From Chloroflexota bacterium (GTDB lineage: Bacteria; Chloroflexota; UBA6077): a DNA stretch of 12,231 nt. A program made the translations under genes and the position numbers. Location of the stretch: NCBI GenBank assembly GCA_021788565.1, contig JAJYKO010000072.1:1-12231 (forward strand), written 5' to 3'. A model generated the notes under the pieces. It worked only from the letters and a program-made list of their open reading frames with translations. It had not been told where the DNA came from and searched no databases. Numbering within the stretch: the first letter of the stretch is position 1; every line of letters begins with the position of its first letter. This document shows positions 5,455 to 12,231 of the stretch, piece after piece.

Positions 5455-7425
5455 TCACGCGCCCGTGCTCTTCAGGAAGACGATCGCCAGGGGCGGCAGG
5501 GTCAGAGGGAGGGAGTAGGGCCGGCCGTGCATCTCCACCGGCTGTGCCTCCATGCCGCCCATATTGCCCTGTCCGCTCCCCCAGTAGAGCGGAGAATCGC
5601 TGTTCAACATCTCCCGCCAGAAGCCTCCTCGAGGGACGCCGATCCGGTAGTTGTGCCGCGGTACAGGGGTGAAGTTGCAGGCCGCGAGGATCAGGTCGCC
5701 GGTGGTTTTCCCCTTGCGAATGAGGTTGACGATGCTGTTCGGGGCGTCGCTGGCGTCGATCCATTCGAAGCCCGCGGGGTCGAAGTCCAGATCGTGCATC
5801 GCGCCCTCGCCGGTGTAGAACCGGTTCAGGTCCTCCATCCATCGCTGAACCCCCGCGTGCGGATCGAGCTGAAGCTGGTGCCAGTCGAGGCTCACGTCGT
5901 GGTTCCACTCAGGGCCCTGGCCGAACTCGTCGCCCATGAACAGCAGCTTCTTGCCGGGTTGGGCATACATGTACCCCAGCAGTAGCCTCAGGTTGGCGAA
6001 CTTCTGCCACGCGTCCCCGGGCATCTTCCCGAGCAGTGAACCCTTCATGTGCACCACTTCGTCGTGGGAAAGGGGCAGGATGAAGTTTTCCGTGAAAGCA
6101 TAGAGCATCCGGAAGGTCAGCAGGTCCTGGTGATACTGCCTGTGGATCGGGTCCAGGGACATGTACTTCAGGGTATCGTGCATCCATCCCATGTCCCACT
6201 TCATGCCGAAGCCAAGTCCGCCCACATAGGTCGGCCTGGAGACCATGGGCCACGCGGTGGACTCCTCGGCGATGGTCTGGACGTCCGGGTAGTGGGAGTA
6301 CACCTCCTGGTTGAAGCGCCGCAGAAAATCGATGGCTTCTATATTCTCGTTGCCCCCATACTTGTTGGGTATCCAGTCCCCGTCGCGGCGCGAGTAGTCC
6401 AGATAGAGCATTGACGCCACGGCGTCCACACGCAATCCATCCGCGTGGTACTTGTCCAGCCAGAACATGGCGCTGCTCAGCAGGAAGCTGCGCACCTCGT
6501 TCCGGCCGTAATTGAAGATGTAGCTCCCCCAGTCGGGATGGAAACCCTGACGGGGATCGGCGTGCTCGTACAGGTGGGTGCCGTCGAAGTAGGCCAGGCC
6601 GTGCTCGTCGGTGGGGAAGTGAGAGGGCACCCAGTCCAGGATCACCCCGATCCCCTGCTGGTGCAGGTAGTCCACCAGATACATGAACTCCTGAGGAGTG
6701 CCGTAGCGGCTGCTCGCGGCGAAGTAGCCGGTGCTCTGGTAGCCCCACGATCCGAAGAACGGGTGCTCCATCACCGGCAGGAACTCCACGTGGGTGAATC
6801 CCATCTGCTTCACGTGCTCCGCGAGTCGAGGCGCTATCTCCGCGTAGCTCAGGGATCGATACCCTTCCTCCGGTACCCTTATCCAGGATCCCAGGTGGAC
6901 CTCGTAGATCGTGTAGGGAGCCTGCAGGGCGTTGTGATCCCCGCGGGTCGCCATCCACTCCTGATCCTTCCACTCGTGGTCCAGATCCCACACCACGGAG
7001 GCCGTCTTCGGCGATACCTCGTTAAACGTCGCGAACGGATCGGCTTTGTCCACCTGGTAGCCGTTGTGGCGGGAGACGATGTGGTATTTGTAGAGCGCCC
7101 CGTTGCGCAGTCCGGGCACGAAGCCTTCCCAGATGCCGGACTGTCCCCTGGAGAACAGCGGGTTGGATGACCCGTTCCAACCGTTGAAGTCGCCTATCAC
7201 GTAGACCCGCTCGGCATTGGGGGCCCACACGGCGAAGTAGGCTCCTTCCTCCCCATCGACCGTCAGTCGGTGGGCCCCGAGGTGGTCGTAGAGGCGCAGA
7301 TGGCTGCCCTCGTTAAAGAGAAAGAGGTCGTCGTCGCTCAGGAGCGTCGCCGGAGACGAGGTCTCCTTCTGAGCCTTCGTCTGAGAGTCCCCTCTCGAAC
7401 CTGTGCGCTTGGTCGTCTCGCTCAT
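5455..7425 (-). CDS. glgB: 1,4-alpha-glucan branching enzyme (GH13)
   Basis: GlgB (656 residues) transfers alpha-1,4 chains to form alpha-1,6 branch points in glycogen-like glucan. After a short polar N-terminus come a CBM48-type N domain (about 30-150; [20 protein letters not shown]), the GH13 barrel (about 170-530) and a C-terminal beta domain. Catalytic residues are present: nucleophile D334 in [13 protein letters not shown], acid/base E387 in TIAEEST, and stabilising D455 in [10 protein letters not shown]. Length is normal for forms with one N domain. Start: ATG 7425 has AAGGAGG 10 bases upstream; ATG 7476 would add 17 residues without a better site. It is the last gene of the glgE-treS/mak-glgB series, and in the GlgE pathway it branches the linear product of GlgE. 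Confidence 0.95.
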   Translation of the reverse strand: MSETTKRTGSRGDSQTKAQKETSSPATLLSDDDLFLFNEGSHLRLYDHLGAHRLTVDGEEGAYFAVWAPNAERVYVIGDFNGWNGSSNPLFSRGQSGIWEGFVPGLRNGALYKYHIVSRHNGYQVDKADPFATFNEVSPKTASVVWDLDHEWKDQEWMATRGDHNALQAPYTIYEVHLGSWIRVPEEGYRSLSYAEIAPRLAEHVKQMGFTHVEFLPVMEHPFFGSWGYQSTGYFAASSRYGTPQEFMYLVDYLHQQGIGVILDWVPSHFPTDEHGLAYFDGTHLYEHADPRQGFHPDWGSYIFNYGRNEVRSFLLSSAMFWLDKYHADGLRVDAVASMLYLDYSRRDGDWIPNKYGGNENIEAIDFLRRFNQEVYSHYPDVQTIAEESTAWPMVSRPTYVGGLGFGMKWDMGWMHDTLKYMSLDPIHRQYHQDLLTFRMLYAFTENFILPLSHDEVVHMKGSLLGKMPGDAWQKFANLRLLLGYMYAQPGKKLLFMGDEFGQGPEWNHDVSLDWHQLQLDPHAGVQRWMEDLNRFYTGEGAMHDLDFDPAGFEWIDASDAPNSIVNLIRKGKTTGDLILAACNFTPVPRHNYRIGVPRGGFWREMLNSDSPLYWGSGQGNMGGMEAQPVEMHGRPYSLPLTLPPLAIVFLKSTGA

Positions 7426-7487
7426 AACCGCCTCGCCTCCTTCTTGCCTCGTGCGCTCATGCCAGCGGGCCACCATGTCCGTCGCCT

Positions 7488-7550
7488 GGGCGGGCCGCCG
7501 GCCCCTACCAGAGCGTGCCTTTGTAGGGGCGGGGCGCCGTACCCGCCCGC
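7488..7550. repeat. GC-rich inverted repeat pair between treS/mak and glgB
   Basis: GCCCCTAC (7501-7508) and GTAGGGGC (7523-7530) are exact reverse complements around a 14-base loop, and the similarity extends less exactly outward (GGGCGG at 7488-7493 against CCGCCC at 7543-7548). The right half (7523-7550) matches 25 of 28 bases of a second copy at 11051-11078. The pair therefore looks like two head-to-head copies of a dispersed short repeat. Confidence 0.65.
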
Positions 7551-7563
7551 CGGGTGCCCGCTA

Positions 7564-7633
7564 GTAGCCGCAGGCTTCAGCCTGCGCGTGCTCACGCCGA
7601 ACGGCCTACGCGCAGCCTAAAGGCCGCGGCTAC
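7564..7633. repeat. Nested palindromic repeat between treS/mak and glgB
   Basis: The arms 7564-7586 and 7611-7633 are inverted copies matching at 19 of 23 positions. Each arm is itself a hairpin: CGCAGGCT/AGCCTGCG (7569-7586) is perfect with a TC loop, and CGCAGCCT/AGGCCGCG (7611-7628) has one G-T pair. The layout is like paired REP elements. In the mRNA it would give a strong structure just downstream of the treS/mak stop codon, possibly protecting the upstream message or attenuating glgB. Confidence 0.7.
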
Positions 7634-7671
7634 AGTTTTTAGGCCTTCATGCTCCAACAGTGTCTTCCTTA

Positions 7672-10600
7672 TCACAAGAGGTCCAGGATCCCGTGGGCAG
7701 GGATGCTCACCCAGGTAGGTCGATGGTTGAGCTCGTAGCTCAGTTCGTAGATCGCCTTTTCCAGCAGGAACGCGTCTAGCAGCAGTTGCAGCTCCTCCCT
7801 GCTCTCAGGCAAGAAGGTGGCCTCGGCCGCGGAGCCGAGATAGCCCTTGAGGAAAGCCACGCTTACCCAACAGTACCAGAACCTGGCCCATCGCTCCAGC
7901 CGCGGCATATCTTCCGGTCGTACCACCACGCCCTCCGCCTGCCCGAAGAGCGGGGCGTGGGAGACGTAATGGAAGGATCGGAGCATCCCGGCCACGTCCG
8001 TCAAAGCGGATCGTTTGATCCGCCGCTGACTGAGCGGCCGCCCTGGCTCCCCCTCAAAGTCGATTATCACGAAATCCATGCCCGTGTAGAGCACCTGCCC
8101 GAGATGGTAGTCGCCGTGGTATCGGATCCGCATTCCGGTGAGCTTGCGGTCCGCCAGCAGTCGGAACCTCTTCAGCAGCTCGCTCTCTGAGACGGCGATT
8201 CTTTGCGCCTCTGCTCGAAGCGGTTCGGGAAGATCAGGCAGCGAGCGGCGAAGCGTTTGCATGGTCTGGGCGGTCAGGTTCCGCATGGACTGATAGAGGC
8301 TGCGCTGGTAGAACATCGTGAACGGTTCGGGCGCGAAGTCCGGATCGTTCGCGTCGCTTGCCAGCATGGAGTGCATCTCGGCGGTGCGCCGGCCAAGAAG
8401 CTCGGCCGTCTCGAGGTAGCCACCGATGGTCTCCTGCACCGTGGGCGGGAACGGCTTGTCGACGAGGGCTAGCTGAGCCCTGGCGGAGACAGGTGCCATC
8501 TCAGGCTCACCTTGTGCGGCCAGGCTGTGTTCGAAATAGCGGCTCAGGACGCTGAGGGTGTACTGCCACGCATCGCCCTCGTTGTGCACCAGCCCCTGCA
8601 GGATCGCTAGGGTCATCGGCTCCCCGTGGGACGGTTGGTACTCCAGGGAGCCCATCAACGGCGGGGTATGGCGGTAGCCCCGCTCGGTGAGGAAGCGCCC
8701 AATCTCCACATCCGGGTTCTGCCCGGCCTCCAGCCTGCGGAAGAACTTCAGGATGAAGCGGTCGCCGTAGATCACGGAGGTGTTGCTCTGCTCCGCCTTG
8801 GCCAGGGACGGCTCCAGGGCGCCACTGCCCGCCCGCAGGATCCGCCTGGAGCCTCGAGTAGTGGTCGGCAGCAGCTTCCCCTCCGCCCCACGCAAGCGGT
8901 GGCGGTCCGCTATCGACCCCAGGAGCGCCTCGCAGAAGGCCGGCTCCGCCAGGGCATCGTACAGCACTCCCTCGCCGGTACTGCCGCGAGTCTTGAGCCT
9001 GGTGATGATGGTGCGCGGCAACTCGCGAGTCAACTGCTCGGCTCGCTCGCCGCTCGCGAAGGCGAGTGGCAGGGCGTAGGTATCCGCATCACCCTCGGTG
9101 TAGTCCACCTGCACGAGGGCTATGTAGCCGTTCCCCCCCTGATAAGGTACCGAAACGGCATCCAGGATCTGTGTCCCCTTTATCCGGCGGGCCTTTCGGC
9201 CGAACCAGCGCCGCGTACGGAGATACGCTGGCAGAATGTCCCGCAGGGCGGAACCATCCTTCGCCTGAACCAGCTGCTCCCAGCCGGCGCTCACCGTGAT
9301 TGCCGGGATCCGGGCCCTGGGCTCTGTGACCGGCACCGGCTGAGCAGCTGATACCCGCTGTGGAGAGAGCACGAACCAATAGAAACCGTGCGGACCGATG
9401 CTTAGGAAGTAAGGCTGGTCTGTGATTACCGGGAACTCCGTCTGGCCAAACAGCTCCACCGGCACCAGCCCCTTGAACTCCGCCAGGTTCAGCTCTGCGT
9501 ACTGGACGAAGCGAGAGAGGTTCGCAAGCACCAGTATGGTCTCCTCCTGGTACCGTCGAACGAAAGCCAGAAGTTTCCGGTTTTCGGGATAGAGGAATTC
9601 CAGCGAGCCGCGGCCGAACGCCTTGAAGCGCTTGCGCAAAGCTATCAGCCGCTTCATCCACCACAACAGCGAGTGGGGGTTGCGGTCCTGGGTCTGCACG
9701 TTCACGGTCTCGTAGCTGTACTCGGGATCGATGATCACCGGTAGGTAGAGCCTCTGGGGATTTGCCTTGGAGAACCCGGCGTTGCGGTCCGCGCTCCACT
9801 GCATCGGGGTGCGCACCCCGTTGCGATCGCCCAGGTAGATGTTGTCCCCCATGCCGATCTCGTCGCCGTAATAGATGACCGGCGTGCCCGGGAGGGAGAA
9901 GAGAAGCGCGTTCATCAGCTCGATACGCCGCCTGTCGTTGCCCAGCAGGGGGCCGAGGCGTCGCCGAATCCCCAGGTTTATCCGGGCCTCCGGGTCGCGC
10001 CCGTAGACCCGGTACATGTAGTCCCGCTCTTCGTCGGTAACCATCTCCAGGGTGAGTTCGTCGTGGTTGCGCAGGAAGAGCGCCCACTGGGCCTTCTCTG
10101 GGATGGGCGGGGTTTGGGAAAGGATGTCGATGATGGGGTAACGGTCCTCCATCCGGATGGCCATGAACATGCGGGGCATGACGGGGAAGTTGAAGGCCAT
10201 GTTGGCCTCATCCCCGTCGCCGAAGTAGGCGACCGCTTGCTCGGGCCACTGGTTCGCCTCCGCGAGCACCATCCGATCCTTGAAGCTCTCGTCCATGTGG
10301 GCCCGCAGCCGTTTGAGGTAGGCGTGGGTCTCCGGGAGGTTCTCGCAGTTAGTGCCCTCTCGCTCGTACAGGTACGGAACGGCGTCGAGGCGGAGCCCAT
10401 CCACTCCCGTTTCCAACCAGAAGTCCATCGCCCGCACGATCGCTTGCTGCACCTGCGGATTATCGTAGTTCAGATCCGGCTGGTGGGAATAAAAGCGGTG
10501 CCAGTAGTATGCCCCAGCCACTCGATCCCAACTCCAGTTGGAGGGCTCGAAGTCCTTGAAGATGATCCGCGCATCCCGATACTTGTCAGGGTTATCGTTC

Positions 10601-11019
10601 CATACGTAGAAGTCGCGCGCCGGGCTGCCGGGCTTGGCCAGCCTGGCCCGCTGGAACCACGGATGCTGGTCCGAGGTGTGGTTGGCGACCAGCTCCGTTA
10701 TGACGCGCAGCCCGCGACGGTGAGCTTCAGCCACGAACGATCTGAAATCCCTCAGGGTCCCATAGGATGGGTTGACGCTGGTGTAATCGGAGATATCGTA
10801 CCCATCGTCTCTCAACGGCGAAGGATAGAAAGGCAGGAGCCAGATGGCCGTCACGCCCAGATCCTGGAGGTAAGCCAAGCTATCGGTGAGGCCGCGGAAA
10901 TCGCCGATCCCGTCGGCGTTACTGTCGGCGAAGGCCCGAACGTGGACCTCGTAGATAATAGCGTCCTTGTACCATAGCGGGTTGTTCTCCGCCAGGAAAG
11001 CATCTTTTCCGCGACTCAT
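7672..11019 (-). CDS. treS: Trehalose synthase-maltokinase fusion (TreS-Mak)
   Basis: This bifunctional protein of 1115 residues has two fused enzymes. Residues about 12-550 are the GH13 trehalose synthase, interconverting trehalose and maltose: DGIGDFRGL and GYDISDYTSV are typical, with nucleophile D212 (GLRLDAVPYL), acid/base E254 (VLAEANQ) and D320 (LRNHDE). A proline-rich linker (about 553-575) leads to the maltokinase (about 580-1115), which phosphorylates maltose with ATP to maltose-1-phosphate: RRWFGRKAR (603-611) marks its N-cap, K758 in FILKFFRR is the likely ATP lysine, HGDYHLGQ (968-975) is the catalytic loop with D970, and IDFEGEPGRP (986-995) holds the metal-binding Asp. Such fusions are known in several phyla. 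It lies 105 bases after glgE, whose substrate it makes. Confidence 0.95.
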   Translation of the reverse strand: MSRGKDAFLAENNPLWYKDAIIYEVHVRAFADSNADGIGDFRGLTDSLAYLQDLGVTAIWLLPFYPSPLRDDGYDISDYTSVNPSYGTLRDFRSFVAEAHRRGLRVITELVANHTSDQHPWFQRARLAKPGSPARDFYVWNDNPDKYRDARIIFKDFEPSNWSWDRVAGAYYWHRFYSHQPDLNYDNPQVQQAIVRAMDFWLETGVDGLRLDAVPYLYEREGTNCENLPETHAYLKRLRAHMDESFKDRMVLAEANQWPEQAVAYFGDGDEANMAFNFPVMPRMFMAIRMEDRYPIIDILSQTPPIPEKAQWALFLRNHDELTLEMVTDEERDYMYRVYGRDPEARINLGIRRRLGPLLGNDRRRIELMNALLFSLPGTPVIYYGDEIGMGDNIYLGDRNGVRTPMQWSADRNAGFSKANPQRLYLPVIIDPEYSYETVNVQTQDRNPHSLLWWMKRLIALRKRFKAFGRGSLEFLYPENRKLLAFVRRYQEETILVLANLSRFVQYAELNLAEFKGLVPVELFGQTEFPVITDQPYFLSIGPHGFYWFVLSPQRVSAAQPVPVTEPRARIPAITVSAGWEQLVQAKDGSALRDILPAYLRTRRWFGRKARRIKGTQILDAVSVPYQGGNGYIALVQVDYTEGDADTYALPLAFASGERAEQLTRELPRTIITRLKTRGSTGEGVLYDALAEPAFCEALLGSIADRHRLRGAEGKLLPTTTRGSRRILRAGSGALEPSLAKAEQSNTSVIYGDRFILKFFRRLEAGQNPDVEIGRFLTERGYRHTPPLMGSLEYQPSHGEPMTLAILQGLVHNEGDAWQYTLSVLSRYFEHSLAAQGEPEMAPVSARAQLALVDKPFPPTVQETIGGYLETAELLGRRTAEMHSMLASDANDPDFAPEPFTMFYQRSLYQSMRNLTAQTMQTLRRSLPDLPEPLRAEAQRIAVSESELLKRFRLLADRKLTGMRIRYHGDYHLGQVLYTGMDFVIIDFEGEPGRPLSQRRIKRSALTDVAGMLRSFHYVSHAPLFGQAEGVVVRPEDMPRLERWARFWYCWVSVAFLKGYLGSAAEATFLPESREELQLLLDAFLLEKAIYELSYELNHRPTWVSIPAHGILDLL

Positions 11020-11050
11020 CGACCGCCTACCTCTAGCGAGCTATCAGCAT

Positions 11051-11105
11051 GTAAGGGCGGCGCGCTGTACCCGCCCGCACGAGCGGGCCGGCAGAGCCGC
11101 CGGCC
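11051..11105. repeat. Dispersed GC-rich repeat plus hairpin between glgE and treS/mak
   Basis: Positions 11051-11078 match 25 of 28 bases of the repeat at 7523-7550. It is followed by a hairpin GGCCGGC/GCCGGCC (11086-11092 and 11099-11105) with a 6-base loop. The element fills most of the gap between the glgE stop and the treS/mak start. No T-run follows on either strand, so read-through is likely. Confidence 0.6.
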
Positions 11106-11124
11106 TCCACGGGACCTATCCTGG

Positions 11125-12231
11125 TCACGCACGCCCCTCCACCCTGAAAATATGCGCCGGGATCAGGTGCGGGCTCAACTCGACGAAGTTGCGAGGGCCG
11201 TGCCACTCGTATTTGGCATCGGTCAGCAGGTCGTGAACCTGGAATGGGTAATCGGCACCCAACCCCAGTTCCTGCAGGTCAAGATCTACCCAGCCGGACT
11301 GCTTCCACTGGTAGTCCAGGTTCACGACCACGAGGATCACGTTGGAGCGATCCTCGGTGGCTTTGCTGTAGCAGATGAGCGCCTCGTTGTCCGTGTGGTG
11401 GAACCGCAACCCCCAATCGCTCTGCAGGGCCATGTTCTCTTTTCGAATCCGGTTCACCCGACCGATGAGATCCCTCAGGCTGCTCGGATCGTCCCTGTCC
11501 CAGTACTTGATCTCGTACTTCTCCGAGTTCAGGTACTCCTCGCTTCCCGGCTCCTTTGCTACGTTCTGCTGCAGCTCGAAGACCGGACCGTAGATGCCGA
11601 AGTTCGCCCCGAGGGTGGCCGCGAGCACCAGCCGCGCCATGAAGGCCGGCCTTCCGCCGTGCTGCAAGTACTCCGTGAGGATATCTGGCGTGTTCGTCCA
11701 GAGATTGGGCCGGAAGAACTCCTTCACGGGGGGCTGGGTTAGTTCGGTGAAGTACTGGGCAAGTTCCCACTTGACGTTTCGCCAGGCGAAGTAGGTATAC
11801 GACTGGGTGAAGCCGAGCTTGGCGAGGCGATACATCACCTTGGGCCGGGTGAACGCCTCCGACAGGAAGATCACCTCGGGGTAGTCCCGCTTGACCTCGG
11901 CGATCAGCCATTCCCAGAAGGCGAACGGCTTGGTGTGAGGGTTGTCCACCCTGAATATCCGTACCCCCTGACCGATCCAGAACAGGATGACGTCCTTCGT
12001 CTCCACCCACAGCTCACGCCACCGAACGGTGTCGAAGTTCAGGGGATAGATGTCCTGGTACTTCTTTGGCGGGTTCTCGGCGTACTGAATCGTCCCGTCT
12101 GGGCGCCACCTGAACCACTCAGGATGCTCCCGCACGTAGGGGTGGTCGGGCGAGGTCTGCAGGGCGATATCCAGGGCGATCTCGATGCCATAACGTCCCG
12201 CCTCGGCTACCAGAGTGCGAAAGTCGGCCAT
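11125..12231 (-). CDS. glgE: Alpha-1,4-glucan:maltose-1-phosphate maltosyltransferase GlgE, C-terminal part
   Basis: This is the last 368 residues of a GH13_3 enzyme that transfers maltosyl units from alpha-maltose-1-phosphate to the non-reducing end of alpha-1,4-glucan. Diagnostic sequence: EIALDIALQTSPDHPYVREH, NPPKKYQDIYPLNFD, FRVDNPHTKPFAFWEWLI, FLSEAFTRPK and TNTPDILTEYLQ. Catalytic residues in fragment numbering are D96 (nucleophile), E125 (acid/base) and D183; the 29- and 58-residue spacing fits, as I recall it, D394/E423/D480 of the Streptomyces coelicolor enzyme. About 300 N-terminal residues therefore lie beyond the right window edge. The ATG at 12229-12231 falls inside the domain and is not the true start. 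It is the first visible gene of the glgE-treS/mak-glgB operon; its promoter is outside. Confidence 0.95.
   Translation of the reverse strand: MADFRTLVAEAGRYGIEIALDIALQTSPDHPYVREHPEWFRWRPDGTIQYAENPPKKYQDIYPLNFDTVRWRELWVETKDVILFWIGQGVRIFRVDNPHTKPFAFWEWLIAEVKRDYPEVIFLSEAFTRPKVMYRLAKLGFTQSYTYFAWRNVKWELAQYFTELTQPPVKEFFRPNLWTNTPDILTEYLQHGGRPAFMARLVLAATLGANFGIYGPVFELQQNVAKEPGSEEYLNSEKYEIKYWDRDDPSSLRDLIGRVNRIRKENMALQSDWGLRFHHTDNEALICYSKATEDRSNVILVVVNLDYQWKQSGWVDLDLQELGLGADYPFQVHDLLTDAKYEWHGPRNFVELSPHLIPAHIFRVEGRA

Noticed and set aside
6049..7170. Long plus-strand reading frames opposite glgB, and similar ones opposite treS/mak and glgE
   Set aside because: They are shadows of GC-rich genes on the other strand; they have no recognisable domains and no upstream signals.
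7477..7671. CRISPR-like array in the treS/mak-glgB gap
   Set aside because: The repeats are inverted and of two different types, with no regular direct repeat-spacer pattern and no cas genes.

Overview
This window looks like chromosomal DNA of a GC-rich bacterium. The informational genes (S16, KhpA, RimM, RecO) are ordinary bacterial. A TreS-maltokinase fusion, GlgE, and two kinds of palindromic intergenic repeat are compatible with a Chloroflexota or deep-branching actinobacterial lineage. That placement is inference only, because no phylogenetic marker here was compared with a database.

Left part (1-2327, + strand): a gene-free leader of about 340 bases holds a palindrome-like repeat, a candidate sigma-70 promoter and a long-range inverted repeat. 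A compact housekeeping cluster follows: rpsP (S16), khpA (KH-domain RNA-binding protein), rimM (16S maturation factor) and recO (recombination mediator). The order rimM-recO is notable, because trmD and rplS usually follow rimM. recO ends tail to tail against a minus-strand gene, and both stop codons share one CTAG.

Middle (2324-5264): on the minus strand is an NAD-dependent sugar-nucleotide epimerase of the extended SDR family with a four-cysteine (zinc-ribbon-like) insertion, resembling dTDP-L-rhamnose 4-epimerases. Divergent from it is a GT20 glucosyltransferase (OtsA-like trehalose-6-phosphate synthase). The intergenic space has candidate promoters in both directions. Between the otsA promoter and otsA lies a structured leader whose conserved segments match the ydaO/yuaA class of cyclic-di-AMP riboswitch. 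It ends almost on the otsA ribosome binding site, which also fixes the otsA start at 3750.

Right part (5455-12231, minus strand, transcribed right to left): glgE (C-terminal part only, cut by the window edge), a treS-maltokinase fusion, and glgB. This is the GlgE pathway. TreS isomerises trehalose to maltose, the maltokinase domain makes maltose-1-phosphate, GlgE adds maltosyl units to an alpha-1,4-glucan, and GlgB introduces alpha-1,6 branches. OtsA would feed it by making trehalose-6-phosphate from UDP-glucose and glucose-6-phosphate, but no otsB phosphatase is in the window. The gaps inside this operon carry GC-rich palindromic repeats.

The most interesting point is the probable c-di-AMP riboswitch at the entry step of a trehalose-to-alpha-glucan pathway. 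It would link an osmotic second messenger to making a compatible solute and to turning it into polymer.
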